A DNA stretch of 64,000 bases, taken from Rhizobium esperanzae. Its GTDB lineage: Bacteria; Pseudomonadota; Alphaproteobacteria; Rhizobiales; Rhizobiaceae. The notes under the pieces were generated by a model. It was not told the origin of the DNA and did not search any database. It saw nothing but the letters and a program-made list of their open reading frames with translations. The stretch covers positions 167,571 through 231,570 of the forward strand of contig NZ_JACIFY010000011.1 of NCBI RefSeq assembly GCF_014197615.1. Direction: 5' to 3'. The position numbers and the translations under genes are program-made. This document shows positions 1 through 8,608 of this stretch, one piece after another; positions within the stretch are counted from its first letter, which is position 1, and each line of letters begins with the position of its first letter.

Positions 1-90
1 GGTCGAGCAAGCATAGACGGCTCAGTGTTCGATGCAATGCCGGCTGCGACAGCACCGCGCCCACTTCGCGCCGTGGCGGGTGTCCAACGA

Positions 91-1008
91 TCATTGCCGG
101 TACGGCACAGATGCTGCAGATTGCGGCTGCGCAACGGCCAGCCGTTGCATTGTTTCCTCGAACAGAGGAGTCCCGCCCGGCGCCCAGCCGAGCGCGCCGA
201 TTTTCGCCGTGCTCATTGCAGCGAGCGCTGCCTTGTCGGCGGGGGCGGGCAGCGAATGCCGACAGCCCGTCTGGCGGCGGATGGGTGAAAGGATATCGCA
301 CGTGTCGACTGCGATGTCCGAGACGTTGAAAATCTCGCCGGAGATGCGGTTGCTTTCCGTCTCCAGCATCAGCCGTACCGCCCGCCCGAGGTCGCGGCCG
401 TGAACTTCCGTTCCCGCACGTGAGGCAACCGGCCGGCCGGCGAGATAATCGGCGATCAGGCCGTCCCATTTGTTCGGGAAGAAATCGCCATAGATGCCGG
501 TCGCCCTCAGGCTCACGCCGGCAAAACCCGGCGTGGAGAGGTGGGCAAGCGCTCGCTCGGCATCGAGCTTGACCTGGCCGTAGAGCGTTTCGGGCTTGGC
601 AAGCATCGTCTCCGTCAGCTCGCTTCCCCCGGCATGTTCGCCGTAGGCGGCGCGGCTGGACAGGAAGACGCAGCGGCGTGTGCCGGCGCGTTTGGCGGCC
701 TCGAAAAGCCGGACGGTGCCGTCGAGATTCAGTCTGTGGAAGGTTTTCGGATCGTCGCCCTCGCCGCCGCGATACTTGCCTGGAACATGGCTGAAGGCGG
801 CGTGGACGAAAAAATAGGCGTCGTCGAAAATGTCGATCTGATCCTTGTCGGGATCAAGCGAAAGGGCTGCAAACTCGACCGGGCGGGAAAAGAGGCGCGG
901 ATGCGGCGCACGGCGTCCGCCGACGATCACCTGATAGCCGGCAGTCAGCAGCTCTTCGACGATATGCCGTCCGACGAGACCCGTTCCGCCAGATACCAGT
1001 ACCTTCAT
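91..1008 (-). CDS. sqdC: SqdC-like NAD(P)-dependent epimerase/reductase
   Basis: A 305-aa short-chain (extended SDR) protein. The N-terminal Rossmann motif SGGTGLVG lies at about residues 6-13 and the catalytic pair YGQVK in the middle. The start ATG overlaps the TGA of the upstream sqdD gene (ATGA), so the two are translationally coupled. Established knowledge: sqdB-sqdD-sqdC form the sulfolipid operon of Rhodobacter and Sinorhizobium, and SqdC is the SDR member whose exact step is less certain than that of SqdB. The name rests mainly on this gene order; by sequence alone it is an NAD-dependent epimerase/dehydratase. Confidence 0.8.
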   Translation of the reverse strand: MKVLVSGGTGLVGRHIVEELLTAGYQVIVGGRRAPHPRLFSRPVEFAALSLDPDKDQIDIFDDAYFFVHAAFSHVPGKYRGGEGDDPKTFHRLNLDGTVRLFEAAKRAGTRRCVFLSSRAAYGEHAGGSELTETMLAKPETLYGQVKLDAERALAHLSTPGFAGVSLRATGIYGDFFPNKWDGLIADYLAGRPVASRAGTEVHGRDLGRAVRLMLETESNRISGEIFNVSDIAVDTCDILSPIRRQTGCRHSLPAPADKAALAAMSTAKIGALGWAPGGTPLFEETMQRLAVAQPQSAASVPYRQ

Positions 1009-1826
1009 GCTGCCCCTTCCGGATTGTCCAGCGCCGCGATCTCGGGCAGATTGCCGCCATCATGGAAACGGTGCCACAGATCGATCAACGGTTGTAGCCG
1101 CGCCGCCTTGGGATGATTCTTTTCCCAGGGTTTTTCATACTGGTAGTGCAGGATCGAAATGCTCTTCCAGTCCCAAAGCTCCGGCATGGTGAACCATACA
1201 TATTGCAGCATGTTGAAATAAACCGGCAGGCCGTGCCAATCCGGGAAGAACGTCTCGAGAAAGGTCTGATCGGTGCGGCGCCAGAAGACATCCGGCCTGT
1301 CGAGCCTTTCGAGCATGTGCCGGAATGTGTCATGCGAGGGCGCGGCGACGAAGACGCCGGAATTCATGCGGCGAAAGTCGGCGAGGCTTTCATAGACATT
1401 GGGAGCTGCGGAAAATTCCGGATAGAGGAACAGCCTGTCGATGTTTTTCAGCACGAGGGCATCGGCGTCGATGAAGACGCAGCGCTCGTATTCGACGAGC
1501 TGCCACAGCCTGAGTTTGCAGAAATTGTCGAGCGGTGAATGGAAATCGGGCTTGCGACCCTTGGTGAAGGGGGCAGCGGAATGGAGCTGACCGCGGGCGT
1601 GGCGCTCGTTGAAGGCATCGGAAAGCGGCAGGTGCTCGACTTCGATCAGGCGGCAGCCGAGGGACTTGAGCGGGGCGAGGGCGGCCGCATCGACGCCACC
1701 GGTGTGGAGGATGACGATATCGGTGGTGCCGGTGCGGCGCAGGGAGAGGGCGAGGGCGGTGGCGCCCATGGCATAGTCGGCATTGGTGACGAGGGTGACG
1801 TAGGCGAAGGGCGGCGAGTGGTTCAT
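1005..1826 (-). CDS. sqdD: SqdD glycosyltransferase (GT8 family)
   Basis: A 273-aa glycogenin-like GT8 glycosyltransferase. A DxD metal/nucleotide-sugar motif (IDADAL) sits near residue 118, and a C-terminal HYQYEKPW segment matches the HxxGxxKPW motif of GT8 enzymes. Its likely role is transfer of sulfoquinovose from UDP-sulfoquinovose to an acceptor (diacylglycerol) at the cytoplasmic membrane. It lies between sqdB and sqdC as in other alphaproteobacterial sulfolipid operons and overlaps sqdC by 4 bp. About 350 bp separate it from sqdB, and most of that gap is a palindromic repeat. Confidence 0.82.
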   Translation of the reverse strand: MNHSPPFAYVTLVTNADYAMGATALALSLRRTGTTDIVILHTGGVDAAALAPLKSLGCRLIEVEHLPLSDAFNERHARGQLHSAAPFTKGRKPDFHSPLDNFCKLRLWQLVEYERCVFIDADALVLKNIDRLFLYPEFSAAPNVYESLADFRRMNSGVFVAAPSHDTFRHMLERLDRPDVFWRRTDQTFLETFFPDWHGLPVYFNMLQYVWFTMPELWDWKSISILHYQYEKPWEKNHPKAARLQPLIDLWHRFHDGGNLPEIAALDNPEGAA

Positions 1827-1891
1827 CGGGTTCGACTGCTCCGATAAATCTTGCTCTGGCGAAGGACGCGCGGCAAGGCGCTGCTACACGT

Positions 1892-2051
1892 CTCTTCTCC
1901 CCAGCGGGGAGAAGGTGCCGGCAGGCGGTTGAGGGGGTGAGCGACGACAGAAGCGAATGCGTTGAGCGCGAGCGAAAGGCAATGAAGGCCGTGCCGTGTG
2001 GCCCCCTCATCCGACCCTGCGGGCCACCTTCTCCCCGCTGGGGAGAAGAGG
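1892..2051. repeat. Intergenic inverted repeat (RIME-like rhizobial palindromic element)
   Basis: Two arms of about 50 nt face each other. The left arm begins CTTCTCCCCAGCGGGGAGAAG and the right arm is its near reverse complement ending in CCGCTGGGGAGAAG, with about 60 nt between. Each arm also contains its own small palindrome. The segment GGTGCCGGCAGGCGG in the left arm recurs at the end of the repeat at 38875-39005, so both belong to one family. It sits between sqdB and sqdD, inside what should be one operon. A minus-strand reading frame crosses it but is not a convincing gene. Confidence 0.8.
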
Positions 2052-2175
2052 AAGCAAGCCGCGATCCTCCTTCTTTGGCGAGGCCAAACTGGATGCCGGC
2101 CCTTGATTGAAGTGACGTTACGAGGGTGAGTTTGTAGGTCAGTCGCTGGCACTCCGGCGTTCGTCATCTCAGCGC

Positions 2176-3396
2176 TCACGACACCGACTTCAACCGTTTA
2201 CCCTCCGGATCGTGATTGATCGTCGCGGCGATATCCTTGGTCCAGGCGGAGACGGCCGGCACGCGTGCGCGGTCGACGCGATAGGCGAATTTCTTTGCGA
2301 CGTCGACGATCTCGCCGAGCAGGCCGGCTTCCAGCGTGATCGGTTCGAGGCCGAGATTGCGGAATTTTTCGTTGCGGACGATCAGCTCGTTCTCGGCGGC
2401 TTCCTTGCGCGGATTGGGCAGCCAGGCGATCTTGGCGCCGCTGATCCTTGCGATCATCTCGGCAAGATCGCGCACCCGGTGGGTTTCCGTCATCTGGTTG
2501 AAGATCTCGACGCGGGCGCCGCGGGCCGGCGGGTTTTTCAGCGCCAGCTCGATGCAGCGCACCGAATCCTGGATATGGATGAAGGCGCGGGTCTGGCCGC
2601 CGGTGCCATGCACCGTCAGCGGATAGCCGATCGCCGCCTGGATGAGGAAGCGGTTCAGCACTGTGCCGTAATCGCCGTCGTAATCGAAACGGTTGATGAG
2701 CTGCGCGTGGCGGCGCGTCTGCTCGGTATGCGTGCCCCAGACGATGCCCTGGTGCAGGTCGGTGATCCTCAATCCGTCGTTCTTGGCGTAGAACTGGAAG
2801 AGAAGCTGATCCAGGCACTTGGTCATGTGGTAGATCGAGCCGGGATTGGAGGGATAGAGGATCTCCTGGCTGACCGTCTCTCCGGCTGGAGTTTCGATGC
2901 CGACCGGCAGGTAGCCTTCGGGGATGGCGGCGCCGACTGTCGAATAGCCGTAGACGCCCATGGTGCCGAGATGGATGAGATGGGCGTCGAGATTGAGCTC
3001 GGTCAGCGCGTTCAGCAGGTTGTGCGTGGCACTGACATTGTTGTTGACGGTGTAGTTCTTGTGGCGGTCGCTCTTCATCGAATAGGGCGCGGCCCGCTGT
3101 TCGGCGAAATGGATGATCGCATCCGGGCGGTGTTCGGAAAGCCAATTCTTCAGGAGTTCGTAGTCTCTGGCGAGATCGATCAGATTGAAGTGGATGCGGC
3201 GTCCGGTTTCGGCATGCCAGATGCGGGTGCGCTCCTGGATCGAATCCATTGGCGTCAGCGATTGAACGCCAAGTTCGGTGTCGATCCAGCGACGCGACAG
3301 ATTGTCCAGGATATGGACGTCGTGACCGGCATCGGAGAGATGCAGCGAGGTGGGCCAACCAATGAAACCGTCTCCGCCCATAACCGCAATCTTCAT
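2176..3396 (-). CDS. sqdB: UDP-sulfoquinovose synthase SqdB
   Basis: A 406-aa extended SDR. It has the nucleotide-binding motif GGDGFIG at residues 7-13, a TMGVYGYS segment around the active site and a catalytic YHMTK near residue 188. It converts UDP-glucose plus sulfite to UDP-sulfoquinovose, the committed step of sulfolipid (SQDG) synthesis. The length and the SRRWID and RAAPYSMKS blocks match the SqdB/SQD1 family throughout. It is the first gene of the sqdB-sqdD-sqdC cluster and is divergent from ybgC. Confidence 0.93.
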   Translation of the reverse strand: MKIAVMGGDGFIGWPTSLHLSDAGHDVHILDNLSRRWIDTELGVQSLTPMDSIQERTRIWHAETGRRIHFNLIDLARDYELLKNWLSEHRPDAIIHFAEQRAAPYSMKSDRHKNYTVNNNVSATHNLLNALTELNLDAHLIHLGTMGVYGYSTVGAAIPEGYLPVGIETPAGETVSQEILYPSNPGSIYHMTKCLDQLLFQFYAKNDGLRITDLHQGIVWGTHTEQTRRHAQLINRFDYDGDYGTVLNRFLIQAAIGYPLTVHGTGGQTRAFIHIQDSVRCIELALKNPPARGARVEIFNQMTETHRVRDLAEMIARISGAKIAWLPNPRKEAAENELIVRNEKFRNLGLEPITLEAGLLGEIVDVAKKFAYRVDRARVPAVSAWTKDIAATINHDPEGKRLKSVS

Positions 3397-3538
3397 CGCA
3401 TCGTCTCCTGATCGGTTCGTTCGTTATCGGGAATAATTAGAAATTATGACAATCATTCAATGCCTGCCGGCGGGGCATTCAATGCTTGCCTGCCGCGAAG
3501 CGTTGCGCCAAAGAGGGCGCTCAAGTTTGGAGAAAATT

Positions 3539-3994
3539 ATGACGGAACGCCCTTTTTCCATTTCGGGAGAGCTGACGGAGGCGGGGCATCGCCTCGTCCA
3601 GCGGGTCTATTATGAAGACACGGATTTCTCGGGCCTAGTTTATCACGCCCGCTACCTGCATTTCCTGGAGCGCGGCCGAACCGATTATCTGCGCTGTCTC
3701 GGCGTCGAGCAGCGTGAGCTGGTCAGCGCCGACGAGGAAGGCCTCGTCTTCGTCGTCCATCGCATGGAGATCGACTTCAAGAGCCCGGCGCGCATGGACG
3801 ACGTGCTGACGATCCTGACGCATACGGAAAAAGCCGGCGGCGCCAAGATGGTGCTCAACCAGCAGATCCGTTCGGGCGAGACGCTGCTGATCGCCGCCAA
3901 GGTGATCATCGCCGTCATCAACGCCAGGGGGCGGCCGCGGCGGCTGCCGGAAACGCTGGCGGCGAAATTCCTGGAGGGCAGCACGCCGCTATAG
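3539..3994 (+). CDS. ybgC: Tol-Pal-associated acyl-CoA thioesterase YbgC
   Basis: A 151-aa hotdog-fold thioesterase. The 4HBT-type signature is YEDTDFSGLVYHARYL with its catalytic Asp near residue 27. The ATG at 3539 is chosen because GGAG lies 7-10 nt upstream; the frame stays open 31 codons further upstream but without a ribosome site or family similarity there. YbgC heads tol-pal clusters in most proteobacteria and acts on acyl-CoA or phospholipid-linked substrates at the inner membrane. Here it precedes tolQ by 375 bp, so tolQ probably has its own promoter. Confidence 0.92.
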   Translation: MTERPFSISGELTEAGHRLVQRVYYEDTDFSGLVYHARYLHFLERGRTDYLRCLGVEQRELVSADEEGLVFVVHRMEIDFKSPARMDDVLTILTHTEKAGGAKMVLNQQIRSGETLLIAAKVIIAVINARGRPRRLPETLAAKFLEGSTPL

Positions 3995-4155
3995 CGGCGA
4001 ATTACCCGGAATTCAGGCTTGTCAAAACTTGAGTTTTATGTGAAGGAATTCCCGCGCCGCAGGATGAGCGCTCTCTCGGCAGCCGGAACTTGCTCCGGTC
4101 AAGTAATCCACGGAACGAAATCTTCCAAATACAGGCTTACTGTCACAGTCCAGCA

Positions 4156-4174
4156 CTAACGATCTATTAACCAT
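4156..4174 (+). promoter_or_regulatory. CtrA-like box upstream of tolQ
   Basis: CTAA-N7-TTAAC, whose second half reads TTAACCAT, the known short CtrA recognition 8-mer. It lies about 200 bp before the tolQ start, in the 375-bp gene-free gap between ybgC and tolQ. The rest of the gap holds no credible ORF. One mismatch from TTAA-N7-TTAAC; binding is inferred. Confidence 0.5.
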
Positions 4175-4369
4175 AATAGTGTCTTACTGGGAAAGTCGGA
4201 GTTTGTGCGGTGCACGCCTTCCTTTGACCAAATTTGACGGCAAGAAGGCGGAAGATGAGCTTGGAAGCTTGACCAGGGCTTTGGGCGGCGGTCGCCGGAC
4301 ACTTCTTGCGAGATCACTTTGTGCCGCCCGGTCCAGCACCGGGCGTTTGGATTCGGGGATTTTGGATCA

Positions 4370-5089
4370 ATGGAACAAGTAGGATTGGCAGCAGCAACGA
4401 CGGACGTCAGTCTCTGGTCGCTTTTCATGCAGGCCGGCATCGTCGTCAAGCTCGTCATGCTCGGGCTTATCGCGGCCTCGGTGTGGACCTGGGCAATCGT
4501 CATCGACAAATACCTGGCCTATGGCCGCGCAAGGCGCCAGTTCGACAAGTTCGAGCAGGTCTTCTGGTCGGGCCAGTCGCTGGAAGAGCTCTACCGCTCG
4601 TTGTCGGAACGCAACAATACCGGGCTGGCAGCGATTTTCGTAGCCGCCATGCGTGAATGGAAGAAATCCTTCGAACGCGGCGCCCGTTCGCCGATCGGCC
4701 TGCAGATGCGTATCGATCGGGCGATGGACGTGACGCTGTCACGCGAATCGGAATTTCTCGGCGCCCGTCTCGGGTCACTGGCAACGATCGGTTCGGCCGG
4801 TCCGTTCATCGGTCTCTTCGGCACGGTCGTGGGCATCATGACCTCGTTCCAGGCGATTGCCGGCTCGAAGTCCACTAACCTTGCGGTGGTGGCGCCGGGT
4901 ATCGCCGAAGCGCTGCTTGCGACCGCGATCGGCCTCGTTGCCGCTATCCCCGCGGTTATCGCCTACAACAAATTCTCTGCCGATGCCGGCAAGCTCTCTG
5001 GCCGCATGGAAGGCTTCGCGGACGAATTCTCCGCCATACTTTCGCGCCAGATCGACGAGAAACTGCAGCCGCGCGCTGCCGCTCAGTAA
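4370..5089 (+). CDS. tolQ: TolQ, Tol-Pal inner-membrane proton channel subunit
   Basis: A 239-aa MotA/TolQ/ExbB-family protein with three membrane segments: about residues 15-40, then a long pair around 140-165 and 175-200 after a cytoplasmic loop. The conserved block IGSAGPFIGLFGTVVGIM precedes helix 2. The start MEQVG at 4370 matches family length; the frame is open 17 codons further upstream without a site. With TolR it forms the proton-driven stator that energises TolA during outer-membrane constriction. It is followed by tolR after 18 bp. Confidence 0.95.
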   Translation: MEQVGLAAATTDVSLWSLFMQAGIVVKLVMLGLIAASVWTWAIVIDKYLAYGRARRQFDKFEQVFWSGQSLEELYRSLSERNNTGLAAIFVAAMREWKKSFERGARSPIGLQMRIDRAMDVTLSRESEFLGARLGSLATIGSAGPFIGLFGTVVGIMTSFQAIAGSKSTNLAVVAPGIAEALLATAIGLVAAIPAVIAYNKFSADAGKLSGRMEGFADEFSAILSRQIDEKLQPRAAAQ

Positions 5090-5107
5090 CCAACGGAGTA
5101 TACTGAC

Positions 5108-5563
5108 ATGGGTATGGCTGTTGGAGGCAATGGCGGCGGGGGTGGCGGACGCCGCCGTCGCGGCGGTCGGAACAAGGCCGTGATCTCCGAAATCAATGTG
5201 ACGCCGCTCGTCGACGTCATGCTGGTGCTTCTGATCATCTTCATGGTCGCAGCACCGATGATGACCGTCGGCGTGCCGATCGACCTGCCGGAAACGCAGG
5301 CCAAGGCGCTGAACTCCGAGACGCAGCCGATCACCATCTCCGTCAAGAACGACGGCGAAGTGTTCCTGCAGGAAACGCCGATCCCGGCCGCCGAGATCGC
5401 CGCCAAGCTCGAGGCGATCGCCACGACAGGCTATAACGAACGGATCTTCGTGCGCGGCGACGCAACGGCGCCTTATGGCGTCATCGCCGATGTCATGGCC
5501 CGTATCCAGGGCGCCGGCTTCAAGAATATCGGCCTCGTGACGCAGCAGAAGAAGGACCAGTAG
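5108..5563 (+). CDS. tolR: TolR, Tol-Pal stator subunit
   Basis: A 151-aa ExbD/TolR-family protein. A Gly- and Arg-rich cytoplasmic N-terminus (GGNGGGGGGRRRRGGRN) is followed by EINVTPLVDVMLVLLIIFMV, where the Asp in the single membrane helix is the conserved proton-relay residue. The remainder is the periplasmic domain. It partners TolQ and couples proton flow to TolA movement. A GGAG precedes the start, and tolA begins 8 bp after the stop. Confidence 0.95.
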   Translation: MGMAVGGNGGGGGGRRRRGGRNKAVISEINVTPLVDVMLVLLIIFMVAAPMMTVGVPIDLPETQAKALNSETQPITISVKNDGEVFLQETPIPAAEIAAKLEAIATTGYNERIFVRGDATAPYGVIADVMARIQGAGFKNIGLVTQQKKDQ

Positions 5564-5571
5564 CGTTCAAG

Positions 5572-6711
5572 ATGAAGACCAGCGTCGTCACATCTGCTGT
5601 TCTGCATTGCCTGGTGTTGACCTGGGCGATGGTGTCGCTCAGCGCGCCGGAATCCTTCAAGGTGGAGGATTTCGAGGCGATGCCGGTCGATCTCGTGCCG
5701 GTGGAATCCATCACCCAGATGCAGCAAGGTGACAAGAAGGCTCCGAAGAAGGAGACATCAGCGCCGGTGCCGACGACGCGGCCGCCGATCGCCCAGCCGG
5801 CCGAAAATGCCGGTGACAACAATGCCGACCTGAAGACGCCGCCGGTCCCGAACGCCAAGCCGAGCAACAGTGAAGCAGCGGCGGCGAATTCGAGCGAGAA
5901 GCCGCTGCCGACGATCGATCCCAAGCCGAACGACGTCAAGGAAGTCAACAAGGAAGAGACCGAGGTCGAGCAGCCGAAGGAGGTCGCCTCCATTCCGCCG
6001 CCGAAGCCCGTCGAAGTGACGCCGCCGAAGCCGGAGGAAAAGCCGCCGGAAGAACAGGCCAAGCCCGAGGAGCCGCCGAAGCCGGATGCCGAGGCGCTGC
6101 CGGACAAGGTGCCGACCCCTGTCGCCAAGCCGGAGGTGAAACCGCCGGAACCGCAGAAACCCGCCGAAAAGCCGCCGGAAAAGACTCCGGACCAACCGAA
6201 GGCTGCGGAAGCGCCGACGGACAAGAAAAAGGCCGACAAGAAGCAGGAGGTGGCGAAAGCGGCCTCCTCGATGAAAAGCGATTTCAACGCCGACGAGATT
6301 TCGGCCTTGCTGAACAAGACCGATCCTTCCGCCGGCGGTGCCAAGCGTTCAACGCAGGAGGCATCGCTGGGGGCGAAGAAGAGCAATGGTGGCTCGAAGC
6401 TCAGCCAGAGCGAAGAAGATGCTGTGCGCGGCTTGATCGAGGGGAACTGGCTTGTCACGCCGGGGATGGAAGGCCTTGCCGGAATGGTCATCAAGGTTCA
6501 TATGAAGCTCGACAAGGATGGCAACATCATCGGTCAGCCGGAAGTCGAATCGTCAGGTGGCAGCAGCAGCGACTCCACACGCCGTGCTTTAGAAAGCGGC
6601 GCTTATAGAGCCGTTATGAAATCCGCACCCTTCTCGATGCTTCCGAAGGACAAGTATGACGCTTGGAATGAGTTCGACCTTAACTTCGATCCAAGCAGCA
6701 TGGGAATCTAG
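5572..6711 (+). CDS. tolA: TolA, trans-periplasmic Tol-Pal linker
   Basis: A 379-aa protein with an N-terminal signal-anchor (about residues 5-25). A long Pro/Lys/Glu-rich stretch (about 55-235, many PPKP and KPPE units) spans the periplasm, and a C-terminal TonB/TolA domain III covers about 275-379. That domain contains LDKDGNIIG and [10 protein letters not shown]. It carries force from TolQ-TolR to Pal and TolB. Its TAG is followed immediately by the ATG of a second, shorter gene whose product resembles only domain III. Confidence 0.92.
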   Translation: MKTSVVTSAVLHCLVLTWAMVSLSAPESFKVEDFEAMPVDLVPVESITQMQQGDKKAPKKETSAPVPTTRPPIAQPAENAGDNNADLKTPPVPNAKPSNSEAAAANSSEKPLPTIDPKPNDVKEVNKEETEVEQPKEVASIPPPKPVEVTPPKPEEKPPEEQAKPEEPPKPDAEALPDKVPTPVAKPEVKPPEPQKPAEKPPEKTPDQPKAAEAPTDKKKADKKQEVAKAASSMKSDFNADEISALLNKTDPSAGGAKRSTQEASLGAKKSNGGSKLSQSEEDAVRGLIEGNWLVTPGMEGLAGMVIKVHMKLDKDGNIIGQPEVESSGGSSSDSTRRALESGAYRAVMKSAPFSMLPKDKYDAWNEFDLNFDPSSMGI

Positions 6712-7125
6712 ATGCTGATGGACCTGTCCCATGGTAGCAAGTCTATCGCAGCCGCCAAAATGCTTGGAACGATTCTGGCTTGTGCGCCTGTAACGTTGGC
6801 GCAGCCGGTGGATGCGGCGATCTCTGATAAGCCGGCTGTCGATTTGCAGCACGCAATCGCTTCCTCCTTCGATCTTCCTCCCGAGCAGGCGAGGGACGGG
6901 GGAGTCGTAATTACTATCCACCTGTGGCTCGATAAGAATGGCGCGATCATTGGTTCACCCAAGGTCACAGCCTCGGGCGGCACCGAAGCTGCTCGGAAAA
7001 GTCTGTCGGCTGCGGCCCTCCGCGCCGTTCGGCGTTCCACGCCATTCACAATGCTTCCAAAAGATAAATACGACGGCTGGCAGGAAGTCATTTTGAACTT
7101 CGACACCAGCGCTCTTACCCAATAA
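6712..7125 (+). CDS. Free-standing TolA domain-III-like periplasmic protein
   Basis: A 137-aa product. A hydrophobic stretch with an export-like signal (about residues 12-35, ending near AQPVDAA) precedes about 90 residues that align with the end of TolA. The pairs [18 protein letters not shown] and [20 protein letters not shown] are nearly identical, and both end with an LNFD segment. The proline-rich spacer and membrane anchor of TolA are absent. The ATG directly abuts the tolA stop (TAGATG); a second ATG two codons on is possible. It lies between tolA and tolB, in the same operon. It looks like a tandem duplication that became a soluble or signal-anchored domain. Its function is unknown; interaction with TolB, Pal or phage/colicin-type ligands is inference. 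Confidence 0.85.
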   Translation: MLMDLSHGSKSIAAAKMLGTILACAPVTLAQPVDAAISDKPAVDLQHAIASSFDLPPEQARDGGVVITIHLWLDKNGAIIGSPKVTASGGTEAARKSLSAAALRAVRRSTPFTMLPKDKYDGWQEVILNFDTSALTQ

Positions 7126-7147
7126 GATGCTGAAAGGCTTGTTTGAT

Positions 7148-8455
7148 ATGGTCAAGTGTTCCCTCATCCGCGCTTTGATGGTCATTGCAGGCCTGATTGG
7201 GGCTGCAGCCTTTACGACCCCGGCGAACGCGTTGGTCACCCTCGATATTCGAAAAGGCAACGTTCAGCCGTTGCCGATTGCGGTGACTGACTTCCAGGGC
7301 GACATAGGCGCGCAGGTCTCGCAGGTCATCGCCGCCGACTTGCAGCGTTCCGGCCTGTTTGCCCCGATCAACAAGACGGCCTTTATCGAAAAGATCTCCA
7401 ATCCGGATGCGGCGCCGCGTTTCGAGGACTGGAAGGTCATCAATGCGCAGGCGCTGGTCACCGGCCGGGTTACCAAGGAAGCGGATGGCCGTCTTCGCGC
7501 CGAATTCCGGCTCTGGGACCCGTTCGCCGGGCAGCAGATGACCGGTCAGCAGTTCTATACGCAGCCGGAGAACTGGCGGCGTGTGGCTCACATCATCGCC
7601 GATGCGATCTACAAGCAGATCACCGGCGAAGAGGGATATTTCGATACTCGCGTCGTCTTCGTCTCCGAATCCGGTACGAAGCAGCAGCGCAAGCGGCAGC
7701 TGGCGATCATGGATCAGGACGGCTTTAACGTCCGCATGCTGACTGACGGCAGCGATCTCGTGCTGACGCCGCGCTTCTCGCCGAGCCGGCAGGAAGTCAC
7801 CTACATGTCCTTCGCCAACCAACAGCCGCGCGTCTATCTGCTGCAGCTCGAAACCGGGCAGCGTGAGGTCGTCGGCAATTTTCCGGGCATGACTTTCTCG
7901 CCGCGCTTTTCGCCGGATGGTCAGAAGGTGATCATGAGCCTGCAGCAGGAAGGCAACTCCAACATCTATACGATGGACCTGCGCTCGCGCACGACGACGC
8001 GGCTGACCTCGACGTCTGCGATCGACACCTCGCCGTCCTATTCCCCTGATGGCGCGCGCGTCAGCTTCGAAAGCGACCGTGGCGGCAAGCCGCAGATCTA
8101 CGTGATGAATGCCGATGGTTCCGGCCAGACCCGCATTTCCTTCGGCGACGGTTCCTATTCGACGCCGGTCTGGTCGCCGCGCGGCGATCTCATCGCCTTC
8201 ACCAAGCAGGCCGGCGGCAAGTTCTCGATCGGCGTGATGAAACCCGACGGCTCGGGCGAGCGCATCCTGACGACCGGCTTCCACAATGAGGGTCCGACTT
8301 GGGCACCGAACGGCCGCGTTCTGATGTTCTTCCGCCAGGCGGCAGGCGCCGGCGGTCCGCAGCTCTATTCGATCGACCTGACCGGCTACAACGAACAGCT
8401 CATCAAGACTCCGAGCTACGGTTCCGACCCGGCCTGGTCGCCGCTTATGGAGTAG
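7148..8455 (+). CDS. tolB: TolB, periplasmic beta-propeller of the Tol-Pal system
   Basis: A 435-aa exported protein. The signal peptide is about residues 1-29 (cleavage near ANA-LV), followed by a TolB N-terminal domain and a six-bladed propeller with repeated PD40 motifs such as [16 protein letters not shown] and WSPRGDLI. TolB docks on Pal and is released when TolA pulls. The start MVKCS is favoured because AAAGG lies upstream; an ATG seven codons earlier (7127) is also open. It directly follows the domain-III-like gene. Confidence 0.93.
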   Translation: MVKCSLIRALMVIAGLIGAAAFTTPANALVTLDIRKGNVQPLPIAVTDFQGDIGAQVSQVIAADLQRSGLFAPINKTAFIEKISNPDAAPRFEDWKVINAQALVTGRVTKEADGRLRAEFRLWDPFAGQQMTGQQFYTQPENWRRVAHIIADAIYKQITGEEGYFDTRVVFVSESGTKQQRKRQLAIMDQDGFNVRMLTDGSDLVLTPRFSPSRQEVTYMSFANQQPRVYLLQLETGQREVVGNFPGMTFSPRFSPDGQKVIMSLQQEGNSNIYTMDLRSRTTTRLTSTSAIDTSPSYSPDGARVSFESDRGGKPQIYVMNADGSGQTRISFGDGSYSTPVWSPRGDLIAFTKQAGGKFSIGVMKPDGSGERILTTGFHNEGPTWAPNGRVLMFFRQAAGAGGPQLYSIDLTGYNEQLIKTPSYGSDPAWSPLME

Positions 8456-8528
8456 CAGGTGCGGCAATGCCTTCATGTCGCCTCAGAATCATGAAAACCG
8501 AGCGACTACGGGACAAATCAGTAAATTG

Positions 8529-8558
8529 TTAACCATAAACTTTGAGGGGCGGTTAACC
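8529..8558 (+). promoter_or_regulatory. CtrA-like sites upstream of pal
   Basis: TTAACCAT at 8529-8536 is an exact CtrA 8-mer, and TTGA-N7-TTAACC spans 8542-8558. Both lie 50-80 bp before the pal start, in the 153-bp tolB-pal gap. They suggest pal has its own cell-cycle-linked promoter in addition to read-through from tolB. This is sequence match only. Confidence 0.45.
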
Positions 8559-8608
8559 GAGTGCGGTTACTGTCCGGAAACCCTGATGAACTCGCAAGGA
8601 GACCGGCC

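Noticed and set aside
1823..2179. 118-aa minus-strand reading frame overlapping the sqdB stop (GTGA)
   Set aside because: It runs through the palindromic repeat and has no domain; the frame is a by-product of the repeat.
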